Assembly: GCA_000149265.1 (NCBI GenBank)
Contig: CH002891.1
Location: 591,075 to 655,074, forward strand
DNA: 64,000 bases
Direction: 5' to 3'
Source of the DNA: Ciona savignyi
Lineage: Eukaryota; Chordata; Ascidiacea; Phlebobranchia; Cionidae
A program made the translations under genes and the position numbers. Shown here piece after piece: positions 1-12,300 of this stretch. The notes beneath the pieces are model-generated. The model made no database searches, had not been told where the DNA came from, and was given only the letters and a program-made list of their open reading frames with translations. Position 1 is the stretch's first letter. Every line of letters starts with the position of its first letter.

Positions 1-2301
1 AACCACGAAAATGGCAGCCAACAGTGAACTTACCACGAGAATAGTTAATACCAGGAAAAGGATATAGGTGAAGCCGCCAGTTGCTTTGAGCATGTAGGGC
101 GCCCCGAACGACGCGATAGATCCTTCGATCCAGAACACGATCCCAGCCACCCATAGCGCGGTGGGGCGGACGACTTGAGTCGATAGTTCGGATGAGAGCG
201 AGAATATTGTGAGACTCGGCCCGATAGCTATCCCGCCAAGGTGCAGCACGGTAGACCCGATGCTTAGATATCCCATCCCTGGTACTTGGTTGGCGAAGGT
301 GGCGGTTGCGAGGCCGACCAGCGCAACGATGATCGTACTAAGTCCCAATATCATGATTTTCCGCCCGCCCACGCGCAATAGAATGAACGTCCCACAGATC
401 GAAGCAAGCATTGAAAAGCCGAAGGTGCCTGCAAGTTGTGCAATGTTTTGTTGGATCTTATAACGTAATATAATATTCATGTTTTATCTAAGAAAATGCC
501 ACGAACGAATTGTCAGATAACCGTATTCATTACACTGCGTTGTATATGGATGCGATTGTTTTACTGTTTTAGTACAACCTATTTATGCAACGATTGGGGG
601 CGATGTCCGCTCAGTTCCAATGTCTTGACGAATAACGTAACCGATTGTCAGTGGTCGGTTTAAACTGCAAGCTCCCTTGCACATGTTTATAAACAAATCA
701 ACCTTTATAACCGAAGTTTCCAAGCCAAAATAACCAAAACAATAAGTCAGCGAAGCGTCGGTTAAAAAAGCAATATTTTCAATCACAAAACTTCAAATAA
801 ATATCCTACCAATAGTTGCGTAAGTTGCATACTGCGGTGGTACGCTTGCCTCGATGAAGATATCATCTGTGTATTGACTGATGAGTTGAATTCCGGAGGC
901 TTGCAGTGAACCCATCACAACCGTGCAAACAATCAGCTGCATTCTGTATTTCGGGTTGCGCGCGATTTGCAGAACAGTCGCCTTTTGCACCGCCTTGTCC
1001 GCAACTATTTCGTCCTGAAGGTCTTGGAGTTCGGTTTGCAGAACGTCCTTCCCCCCACACCGAAGTTTCGACAGCAATTTCATCGCTTCAGTTTCTCTCT
1101 CAGTTTTGTTGTCTTGTCGTAGAATATAGGGCGGCGTCTCAGGCATCCAATAGTAACATGCGACGTAGAATACCGATAGAACACCGGGAGCTACCATGAA
1201 GTAAGGCCACAAGTCCGTCCCGCCCATTACATTAACATGTCCGATGGTGTTGCTTAATAACACACCGAATTGCATTAACCACCCAGTAGGGCTTTGCCAT
1301 AAGAAAAGCGTCTGTCGATTCGCGGTCTCCGCTATATATAAAGGACAACTCGCAAAGGCCAGGCCTCTTGAAATGCCGCTTAGAAATCGCCCGACAATTA
1401 GAATCTCGTAGGAGTTAAGCAATATTGGTAACGGTCCCATGCACACAGATGCAATAATCATAAGAACATGAACGGATAACATGTTCTGACGGCGACTGAA
1501 AAATTAAAAGACTTGTTTTTATATTAAGCTAAATAAATGTTATAAACCTATAGTTAATTATAAATTACAATAAACCTAGTTAATTATAAATATAAAAAAG
1601 TTAAACAAGATTTACTAAATAAAGTCAGCTTTTTAGGCCGGTAAACGTTAGAATAAAAAGAAACATTTTGAAAACAAAACCTTTTTTGACTTAGGTTTTT
1701 TTCGTTCAAATATACATCAATATGTTAGAAATACCTTAATACAGTCAGTAGAAATCGTACAGCTATAGACCCAATCACAGTCCCCACAATTAGCATGGCT
1801 TGCGCCAAGGTTATGATCATCTGCGAAAATCCATTGGTCGCTGGTGTGTTGTACCTCTCCTAGGAGAGGTTTGGGGTTAAACATAGATATGTGGGCGCTT
1901 AATCGGTGACGAATATATGTGACACTGATGATAAAAAGGTGGCGCACATGAACAGGTAGTCCATTTATCACGTTTAATCTCCGATAATATATAATTAACA
2001 ATTTTATCATGTGTGCAGATTAACAGGTGGTGCGCTGTTCAAGGTTGATATGTAAACAAATATGTAAGATGTGGGCGAATATGCCGCAGATTGGCAACCG
2101 ATGTGCTTTAACGAAGCGCAGATGCACAGTCCAACCGATTTTGTTGGACCTCAAACTTACCACGTGACTATCGTTGATGAAAATCAAGATGGATGCTTTG
2201 GTTGGATTGAGTGCGGCGAGTGCCATCCCGAAACTCACAAAGGTTGTCACCTCGGTCACTACCATCACGAATATACAATACGGGGAGTTGATCTTCGCCA
2301 T
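1..2301 (-). CDS. SLC2A/GLUT-like sugar transporter, 5' four exons (partial)
   Basis: This is a major facilitator superfamily hexose transporter, expected to be a multi-span membrane protein moving sugars by facilitated diffusion. Exons traced on the minus strand: 2301-2161 (start Met), 1859-1735, 1495-810, and 428 to beyond the window edge. The junction phases (0, 2, 1) agree, and each intron is GT-AG. Visible family motifs are GRFLSGISRG, a YIAE segment, PETPPYIL (the PESPRYL-type loop motif), GGRK, and SSELSTQVVRPTALWVAG, which matches the second-half PSE...RG...A loop. Exon 1 carries the first hydrophobic span and exon 2 the second. Deviations: the QQLSG sugar-binding segment reads QLISQ and the first-half GRR reads SRR, so substrate cannot be assigned. 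The 3' end is missing because the window stops. I see no in-frame stop in the four exons. Confidence 0.88.
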
Positions 2302-5300
2302 CGAGGTCTTGTGGATCGAGTTCTAAATGCAAAAGCTGGAACGGGGACTGAAGAACAAACGATTGGTGCGAAGTCGTCTTGGTGAAGAAATTTCCACTGC
2401 AGTACTGGGTAACCAAGGTATTGAGAGTTAATTATACTATCGACAATGAGAAGACTTTTCACAGTGTGCTTTGTAAATATCTGGCACAAGAAATAAAAGC
2501 ATTAACCAATTTTTAAAGTTACAATGGTGAAGATAATATTGCGTCCGCATCTGTTTTCGGGTTGACGGGCACAATAGACTCAGGTGATAAAGATGATTTT
2601 TTCCCAAATACTATTTAATATATGCAACTGGGTTACGTAGTGCCTTGCTGGGGTGAATAGTAACCTTGGATGCAACGATACATCGATAATCGCGATACTA
2701 CGAATATATCGCGATTAGAATACCACAGACGCATTATTTTATCAGCAACACTTATCGCAATAAACGGTAGTTTTCCGCCTATCATTTTGTATTATGGGAG
2801 GTTATATGTTATAATGATACTCTTCATTTATACACACTTTGATACGTTCATGGTGCCATACAACTAGATTTATACAAACTTAGAATAACTTAAGTTTTAT
2901 TACGTGATATAAAGTTCAACAATCAACTTATTATTTTTTCTATATTACGCTAACAATCAAACAATCGACTTGTGAATGGTGGTTTGTGTAATTAAGGTTA
3001 CTAGAACACTTAACGAACACAATATTTACAAACTACGCTTATCGGCGTCTGGCAAACTGTTCGTTTGTTACGCAAATACCTGGCATATTTTGTAAGTAGT
3101 TATAAAGCAAGGTTAGGTTTTACACGTCGGTTTATAAGCTTATTGCTGTAAATATAAATTAGGTTAATTTAACTTACAAGCTTTATTTAATGAAACACTA
3201 TAGATCTGTTTTAAGAAACAAATTTCAATCCGTTAAAGACGTTTAGTTTAGATCGGGAGAATGCTCCATGTTTACTAACGCTAATCGTGACACGTGACAC
3301 TTGATTATCGTTGCTGCACTAATAGTACCTAACACCATGCCCCTACTCGAGCTATTGGAACCATTACAATATGTCGATAGTCAGATATGACTGTCAATTT
3401 AAACAATCCATTACAACTGCGTTGGGGCGACGTAAACTAATTTTACTCCAATATTTAAGGTGCAATATACACCAATCAAAGTTCCTTAGATGTCAATATT
3501 TGACTTCTATGCGTTCAAAAACAACTTACACCACGCGACCCAGAAGTACGCTCTATTGCACTTACAAGTGCATTCCTTACTTATTCTAAAATAGCATCAT
3601 TATAACTACAGTTTATAAATGTGCCAATCAAATATATTATGTGTGGTTTATACAAATATCATGAACACTATGGTCGACTCGGCGTTTTAATGTTTTAAAG
3701 TTTAGAATCTGAACTGCGCTTGTGCAATACATCTCAGGGTATAGATTTAAAATCATGATATAACAATACGACTTACTATAATTGTGTTAATGTGACAAGC
3801 CTCATTACCTACTGTGTTTATTTCTGTAAACAAAATAGTACATCTGTATTACACACAAAACACTAGACAGAACAATTTACTGTAAATATTACACCGTGAC
3901 TAATCTGCGCGACATTCGACACTAAATACGATTAAATAACCACGACTTTCAGTTAACTTATGCCCAACTTAGCTAAACCTATATAAATAGTTCGTATAAT
4001 CCCGGACGGAAGCACAAAAATCTTTATAATAAAGTCGTTAAAAGCTGGTTCGATTACTAAAGTATACATGGTTGATGTACGCAAACGAGGTCAACGAAAC
4101 TAAAGTAAAAAATAATAAACCAACTTAAACAGCTGTACTCAAATCTAATGCCTAAGCTGACTTTCCCACTGATCCAGCACGTTATTCCATTCTAGCAGTC
4201 ATGACACAGCAACGTTCTGTACATATATCCGGCAATCGTTGCGTCATCTGTAACCTTTTTCCCCAATCGCCATTCAAAAGAGAAACATCCACTCGCGGTT
4301 GTCCACTGACCTTTCGACGTGATCAGCGTCATATTTCAATCGGTATGCGGTATCCACATCGGTGACGTAACAGGTGATGATGAAATACACATTAGTGACA
4401 TCACATTTATGGAAGGTGACGCAAGACAGATTTAAATGCTTCGTTTTATTATTGAAACCAGCCTCGCAGTTATTGAGTGACAGTCTACAAATATTTGCCG
4501 TATCCGCATAAGGATGTCAATCTGATAATCCACGCTTAAAGTCTAAGGATTTGTGTTTTAAGTGTTAGATCGCGCTTATCTGACCAAGCGCTAATTATGT
4601 TGTTAAAAAGCACTGCGAAAAACAGCGGTAATAAACCTGGAACACAATGTTAACAAACAAACACATATACGGTGGTTCCCCTATGTAACTACGCAAAAGA
4701 TTTAGTCACACGTCACTACTAAGACGACACATACGCCCGCATATTAATTTAATAGTATTTTCCCAGCCAAATAAACATTGCATAAAATTCAGAATAAGTG
4801 AAGTAAATTCGTAAAGCACGTCATTTCCTTTACACCATAGTTTAATAAACCTCATATTTGATTACTTTCCACCACCGACCATCACGATTAATTGACACGA
4901 AGACGACGTACGTAAGTATTTTATTCTTAATGCGAGAGCTCTTGTTCTGATTTATTATTTCGTGTTTTATGTAATGTCCTTTGTCTCCCCATATAATATT
5001 TTATACTTTGCTCTCTTAATTTTCTTACACGTGTAGGGCTTAGATTTAAGTTTATTCATTTGTATTAATTTTGACCTTGGGAATCGGTCCTATATGTCTT
5101 CTATTGAGAGTAGATATCTGTACCGTTGTTGATGCAATCTGTAGTTAACAAATTGCTCTTACAAATCACCAAATATTAGGAGTTGAATTTACATTATTCA
5201 TAAGTGCGAAGGAAACCGCACTTTATATCAGGTATACTAAACAAGATATACTTGCTAAACTAAGCATTAAACAGTCGATATAAAGAACCATACTACTCTT

Positions 5301-5454
5301 CTGGCTCACAACTCAATTAGGGCAGCCAATAATATCTTCACTTGTAGTCAGCAGTGTAAATCCACACACCATGCTGCCAATCTGACTCACGTGTAATGCT
5401 GGTAGAGAAACAACCAAACAAAACGAGAGAGGATGAATGAACGTCTCGCGCTGT
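2302..5454. other. Upstream intergenic region, no gene seen
   Basis: This AT-rich stretch lies upstream of the transporter. The open frames are short and carry no recognisable domain or splice pattern. Around 4355-4430 three bZIP-type sites occur close together (TGACGTAA, TGACATCA, TGACGCAA), which could be regulatory; see findings. No repeat family from elsewhere in the window was recognised here. Confidence 0.5.
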
Positions 5455-5542
5455 AATTGAGAGAGGGAGAGAGAAAAAGAGAGAAAGACAATGAGAGAAG
5501 AAAAAGAGAGAGAAAGACAGAGATTGATAGAGATAGAGACAT
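5455..5542. repeat. GA-rich low-complexity tract
   Basis: An impure purine-rich run of GAGA and GAAA units ends only a few bases before the MITE at 5547. It accounts for the serine/leucine-rich open frame on the other strand, which I do not regard as a gene. Confidence 0.85.
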
Positions 5543-5546
5543 AGTA

Positions 5547-6045
5547 CAGTGGAACCCCGCTTACCTGACCACCTATGGGACCTTGATCAAGCGGTCGCGT
5601 TAGCGGGGTGGTCGTGTTAGTGAATTTTGATTTGCAGCAAGTTGTCGTCATATGTAGCTTAAACGTCTGCATTTTTACTAAATTTTGACCAAATGCCATT
5701 ATTTTTATCAGATACTGCAGAATGAAATTAATACTAAAGTTTATCTTGCAGAATTCAGTTCTGTTTGCCACATTTTTTTGTGTGTGCGCTCATTTATTCT
5801 TATTGTTTTGATCATAAAAGAAATTTAACCTTGTTATTTTGGTGACAAAGGCAAATTATTTAGCACATGTGGTCACTTAAGCGGAGTCAAATTTGAAGTT
5901 TTGGACCAAAATATGCCGGTCCTGGTCTGGAAACCGGGGTGGTCGCGTTATTGAAACAGAATGCAATGCATTACCATAGTAAATTATTTGGGACCGCACT
6001 AAAGTGGTCCTGATAGTGAGGTGGTCTCCAAGCGGGGTTCCACTG
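5547..6045. mobile_element. MITE with Tc1/mariner (pogo/Tigger-like) ends, TA target duplication
   Basis: A 499-bp element starts CAGTGGAACCCCGCTT and ends with the reverse complement AAGCGGGGTTCCACTG, flanked on both sides by TA. The TA duplication and CAGTGGAACC-type ends are typical of pogo/Tigger-class Tc1/mariner non-autonomous elements (family knowledge). A second set of internal repeats of the form GGTGGTC..GCG is seen near both ends. No transposase is encoded. Confidence 0.88.
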
Positions 6046-6175
6046 TACGATGTATGCACAGCTTTGACTGTTTCCTCTGGCCTGTCAATCGTCTATAATT
6101 ACCGCACGGATACTTCCCATCTAATCTTCCTACCATATATCATAAGATGCAACGCCATATTTCATCTTTCAAACC

Positions 6176-6399
6176 ATGTCAGAAACGCGTTCTGGAATGC
6201 GGACCGCGTAGCTGCCTGCTTTGAGGCGTATCTCCGGGTACGTCGAACCAATCAGTTAACCTGTATCTCTTTCACTGTATCAGTTATAAACTGCAATAAA
6301 GGAACCTTTGGAGACGGAGTCAGTCCAAATTGTCGTAATTATTTCGGAGTCTTTATAGCTGGGAAACTATAGGCCAAATTTAGTACAATATATAGGCAC
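6176..6399 (+). repeat. Diverged 3' part of a dispersed LTR-like repeat
   Basis: The section around AAACTGCAATAAAGGAACC...GGAGTCTTTATAGC...GGCCAAATTTAGTACAATA matches the 3' half of the repeat at 45955-46371 (AGCTGCAATAAAGAAACC...GGAGTCTAAATAGCC...GGCCAGATTTAATGCAACA). It contains a polyadenylation-type AATAAA. The 5' part is not recognisable. Confidence 0.55.
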
Positions 6400-8650
6400 G
6401 ATAAGAAAAAGGGTTCAGTTTAACTAATTTAATTATCCGGTTCCGGCGATGTCCACTCAGAGCCGTGTCCAAGCACACAGTGCACAACTATCGAGCCCGC
6501 GGTTGGTTTCGATCATCAAATTTTGACAGTCTATTCCAAAATGCTATTTCCACAATTAAAAAATCGGGAACAAAAGTGAGAACCATCACGATATTCTGAT
6601 TCTTGATAAAAGCTTAGCGCCGATGTTCTCAAACTCGGAAATGACATCTTCATAATTCAAGTTGTCTCAGCCGAATGTGCTTGCTGGAAAGATTGCCTAT
6701 ATGCTGTTTCATGCGCAGACGTAATTAATTCCCTCGGCTCATACCACGTCTAATTAGTTAAATAACCATCCTTTCCTGTCAAATTTGTGTATTTCTGCAA
6801 AGAAGATTTCACCAGACGTTAGAGTTTCACTCCCCGAACTTTGCGCGGTTCAAATATGACTCATATCTATAGCAAAAGAAGCTTTTTAATAAGAGAAAGA
6901 GCAAAGGATTTATTAAGCAAAATTTCTTTTCAAGATATTTCCTTTGAATCTTTTTGCCGCCCTTGCGTTCAGAGTAAGACAAAATAATATTTTTAAAAGG
7001 GTACAACACACTGTCTAAATTTCTATCCGTTGACAATAGTTAATCAACTACATGTCAAATACCAGAGGTGAGACGGGGTCCGATGGATTAGTATAACTAC
7101 TGCTGCTGTAAACTTTACACAACTTACGTAGCCCAAGTTATGTTTATCCACAAGTTTAGCACTGGTAAGTATATACTACTTCACGCGACACACACAAACT
7201 AAATTGGCTGAATAACAGAACAAACGACAAGCTAGTATTATATTGCAATGCACAATTATTCGTTAATAATGTCCTTGGTTGCTGACTTAAGTTTCTCACA
7301 GATTGACTTGAGTATCTTAATAAATTTATAATCCGATATCAGAAACAATTCACGCCATCATTTCCTGTCTTCCAACAAAACTTAACTTTGATTCTGCAGC
7401 TGATTTCCCGTGAACTGGCATGTCTTCTATTGTCTTACTGTTCAGTAGACAATCCTGGTATATGCCACAACTACAACGTGAAGTACAAAGCGCTATACGA
7501 TCACTTCCTAGTAACAACACCAATGTCTAATGACAGTTTCCTTCTTTCTCCTCATATTAAACACAACATTTTATACAATGCGCCGTGCCTTTCACGCTGC
7601 AAATTGAGGGCAATCAAGTAATCAACAAAAGCATTGCATGACACATTATAATATCATATAATAGTTTGAAACTGCATCCCGTAGCTGCCCATCTATCCTT
7701 CAATACTACATTGTGGGGGCATATGTGTTGTGATGAATGCGATCAGCAACGCGCGTAACCCAAGTTCTGGATCTGCTTGGCATATATGACGTGACGGCGG
7801 CAGAAAAAAAGATTCGGATGAGATTTGAACGATAATTTTCCTGCCAGTTGAGCAGTCGTTACTATAACCACCATGTCTACAAGCCTGAGCTCATCTCAAC
7901 CAAACGCCACCGCCAACCATGCAAGCGGTTTGCCAATTGTGGATCTTTCAGCCACATCAACATTCGACTTCCAGCTTCCACATTGGGTGGAAGGTGTCAC
8001 ATTATCTCTGTTGGCAAAGCGATTAACATGTGGTCAAGGGTTCGAACCTTCAGCTTTCTACGGTCACACTATATCACCTTATGACACTTGGCTACGTCAC
8101 TTCCTTCATCTCTACGCTTAAAACGACTAAGTTCTTGCTGTCGCTTATTATACAATTGGGCCATATATATTTATTAAATTGATCAACAAGTCATTTTGTT
8201 TTTTTGCCACTCTGTAGGAATCCCCCAAAGCTACAATAACATGTTTAATAGATCTAGTTTGAGTTGTTTCTACGGAAATGCCAATCAGCTATCGGAGCTC
8301 AAAGTATTTGTTTGATGGATTGCGTGTTTCAACCCACAGCGACAAAACATAAATTCCCTGTCCTTATATCTATGTATAATGGATATAGATCTAGACCAGA
8401 TTAATTAGCATTAAATGAACGTTTTATCCGGGTAACTTATGCCTATATAAGAAGATTAGAAAACCATTTAAGCACATCTTGCTTATCTAAGTTTCATCCT
8501 CATGATTGGACTCCTTACCACAAATACACGTCGTTCTATTATCTGGTTGCAGATTTAAAGACGAGAAAATACTATTTGTTTGACGTAGAGGGTTTAAATA
8601 TAAAATCGTATACGAATCTTCTGATCAACATATTATTTACATATTCTGAT
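6400..8650. other. Intergenic, no gene seen
   Basis: There are only short open frames without domains. One stretch near 8020-8060 has a GGTTCGAACC box that could be a relic of a tRNA-derived repeat, but I could not fold a tRNA or match it to the two SINE families in this window. Confidence 0.45.
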
Positions 8651-8652
8651 CG

Positions 8653-8860
8653 GGTGCCTCTAAATACTACAGGATCGCTTGGACCGCTTAGATTGCTATG
8701 GAAAGTAATTCTAACCCTGTCCCAAACACTAATCTCAACCCCAGAACTAACTTTAACCCCAACCCTAACATTAATATCATGGCTTTTGTAATTACGAAGT
8801 ATAGTAAGCGATCCAAGCGATTTAAGCGCTCCAAGCGGTCCTGTAGTATTTAGAGGTACC
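8653..8860. mobile_element. Short inverted-repeat element (MITE), about 208 bp
   Basis: The left end GGTGCCTCTAAATACTACAG and the reverse complement of the right end GGTACCTCTAAATACTACAG match over at least 20 bp, followed by repeated CGCTTGGA-like units in both arms. The interior (CAAACACTAATCTCAACCCC...) resembles the interior of the inverted-repeat element at 21182-21538. No clear target duplication was found. Confidence 0.7.
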
Positions 8861-9304
8861 GTTCTTGTTGGCTATACTGGTAAGTTTGCTCACGATTGGT
8901 TAACAAAACAGGGTTAAATCACAGGCGCTAGATAATCTCAAGGTTATTCGATATAACCCCATCTCCCTCAAGGTGACAGCCATGATTTGTCACACCCTGC
9001 ACTCCATCACGTAATCACGTAATATTTTATTCAAAACCGCCGCGAAAAGAAATTCACAATGTCAACATGAAACCTGTGGAGCAAAAATAGCCAATCGGAC
9101 AGGAGAATTCCAAAAAAACGTCCCCTTTAGATGTTTCTTAGGAAAAAAATAATATTTTGTACAAAATTACGTTTTGGTTTGATTTATCAAAAAATGAAAC
9201 CAAAACGTTTACGAAAAACTTACTTTAAAATAGTAAATATCGCATAAACAGTTAAGTGCGATAATTTAAACAACAACATAGATTTGTAAATCGCAGAATG
9301 AAAT

Positions 9305-12300
9305 TCAAAATGCGCTCAACGCGTTTCGTCCCCGGATTTCCCCTGGACCGGGAAGACGCTGAGATCCGGTCAACTTCTTCCGCAGTTGCTCCGACATCCC
9401 AGGCAACTTGCTGAAGTAGATTCGCGCCATCGTGTGTTTGTTCTGCACCTTCAGTATGAACACTTGCCCGTATGCCTGAATACATGGGGTGGTTGGCATC
9501 GATTGTGGCAGAATCGTTGTCGCGATCGATGCAAAACGCTCTTAGTTATTCGTCAATTATTGGATCCGGCTGAACCCAGCGGATTAATGGGTTCTAACAA
9601 ATTAAAGGAACGTGTAAATCATACACAACACACTGCAATAGCTCCAGTAACCCGACGATGGGCGCGAGGTGATCTGACGATTGCCCGTGTGATAGCTTCC
9701 ATGTGTTTTTCCTCAGGGATAAACGCGGTTTTGGTTCACTGGCACACCGCTCAATTTTGCGAAATTATAAAAAAACGTTATTTAAGGTTTTTTGATGTAA
9801 AAGCAGGTTTGTTTAAACCTTGAACCGACTAACCACAATGTACCAAGAAACCCAAGAACAATTTGTAATTTGCGTTCAAGAAACTTTGAGCTTAATCCTT
9901 AATCCGCCGGTGCCAACGGATGGATCGTTCAATCCAATCACCTCGTTCAAGTGATCGAGTCTGGAATGCGCTGATGCCTCGTCCTTGGTGAGCAGAACAC
10001 AGTTCCACGGAGACCATTCCTCGCTTCGATCCCATCTCACCAACACAAGGTCGTAGAGGTCGTCCCATGAACTGAGGATGCTCTGACTTCCCCAGATGTT
10101 CTCCACCAAGTATTGAAGATCTTTCTCCTGAGATCAAATAAACAAACATGTTTGTATTGAACGTTTAGCGGGACAGATTTGTGGACATTTAAACACAAAC
10201 ACTGACGAGCAACGTGGTTACGGGTTAAAAACTTGTCTGATAAAATAACCAAACACAGTGAAGGGTTGAGCCATGCGGTGTCTAACTCGTGGAGCCAGGA
10301 TTCCTAGTTCCCGCAAAAGTAAAGATATACAGACGGGAATAGTGGAAGTGAATGTTGTGCTACCGTGGTGTGGACTGCTTATCTATTGATGGGAAAAGTG
10401 ATCTAACGGATTGTACTACAGCCATACTCTTATACACAACACACTACGAAAGCTTCGTTAACCCGACGATGAGAGGTAAACTGATGAATACTCACAAATT
10501 CCAAAATAAGCACAAAAGATGACGTGTTTTAAGGAACATGAGCCTTATAGCGTTGACTAGGAGCATTGGTTTAAAAAATATTTGATGGAAAATCACCGAT
10601 CACTTGCAAAGAGAGGAACAATTATATACCGCTTGTCCGAGTGACGTTTGTTAAATATCGACTTTTCATGCACATATTGCGATTCTAACGGATTTACGGA
10701 ATGATAGAAAACGTTTTCACCTATTCGAAGAAAGAAAATAATATTTATGGACCAATTTGCCGCCTTCGGTGAAATAAAACACCTTCCCGCTTGGTTAACG
10801 TTTATTTCCTTTGATAACCGAAATAGTAAAACTTAACAGTGAATATAATTTTACCACCGACATTTTTTATTTCCGCTTTATATCCAATTCCACGATTCGA
10901 AATATTAAACTAAAACTTCCCATGCTTTTTGCAAGAACTACTCAATAAAGGAAACGTTTTGATGGAACCAGGTAGGACCGGGTATGGTAACAAATACTCT
11001 TTTAATTGTTTGTTTATCATCTGTTTTTCGCGGGGAGCAATTTGCTTTTATTAAACCCCCCACACCACGTCACGTGCCACACCGTCCATTGTTCTTGACA
11101 TAGGATTATTACGTCACAAACAAAAAATGCAAATAAACCACGGAATAATCTCCAGAGTTTAGTGCGATCAACATTCCAGATAAACGACAAACACGTTTAT
11201 CACTTTCAAGGAGCGGCGGAAAATTACCATCACTATTCATTACGCGGCAAAATAAGAGGAATCGTTACCACAAATATCCTGTCAATGCCGCAACAGCTTT
11301 AATATTCTGACTCCAAGCACGATGTAGGCAATAAATAGCATCAGCAACCTGACTATAATCACGTACTACCTTACGGCAACAGAATAAACAATATGAGTTT
11401 AACACTAAACAAGGACCTATATGAGGTAACAATGCCCATTTTATAAATATATGGAATAATGACCCATATGAGGTAAACAATGACCTGTATGAGATAAGCA
11501 ATCTGACTGTTGTCCGCATATCCTTCCTCACTACGTCGTAGATTCCTCAGCATGATCCTGTAGTGAGAATAATCTTGTCGTGTCCTCGCAGCATTGTCCA
11601 GCTCTTGTACTCTGTAGGAGTGTGATGTTTAAATCCTTGTGATCTCGGTACTTACGTACACGAGGCTTAAGGCTTTGTAGTTTGGCTCGTTTGTAGACAT
11701 TTGGATGATTTTGCAGATTTTAAGGAATCGGAAACAAATTTTATTTCTAGCGAGATAAGTTTCGAACCCATGATATGCGCGTCACCAAGACAATTTTCAT
11801 GTCCAATTCTTGATATAAATCGCCGCGTTGACCACTCGGCCACACAACCGTTCCTCGATTAACTATTGTTTTGTAAAAATAAAGCTGTTAGAAACGATTA
11901 CGCACACTGAACGTGGAAAAGCGACAACTACTTTCTCCAAACATACGGCTGATTTAAAATCAAGCAAATTCCACTAAGTGCCTTGACTACTGAAACAACC
12001 GATCACGTTTCGCCTGTTGGTTGGACTCTTTATCTTATTAGATGACGTCACACACGACTAAAGGTGATGTTACAAACAAATAAAATGACGTCACCACAGA
12101 TGACGATTTCCACAACTTACTTCCTACATTTCCCGACCGATCTTGAGTTTGCTTGGATCTTAAACTCGGTTGACGGGAGGTATTGATTGGCACTCGGGCA
12201 GAAATAAATGTCTTTCCTGAGACTACTGGGGTCTTGTGGGACCTGAATGGATATTGTTCGCTCATTATAGATCGGTGGTAATACGTGGCATCTACAGTTG

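Noticed and set aside
906-1199. Plus-strand open frame across the transporter region
   Set aside because: It is the antisense shadow of the transporter exon 1495-810, which has clear GLUT motifs on the minus strand.
5313-5771. 152-codon minus-strand open frame with an S/L-rich stretch
   Set aside because: It spans the GA-rich tract and the left end of the MITE; composition explains the frame.
7848-8121. Two overlapping ~80-codon frames in intergenic DNA
   Set aside because: No domain, no splice partners, and overlapping frames of similar length. A nearby GGTTCGAACC suggests at most a repeat relic.
8740-8775. Telomere-like CCCTAAC runs
   Set aside because: Only a couple of imperfect units inside a MITE; not a telomeric array.
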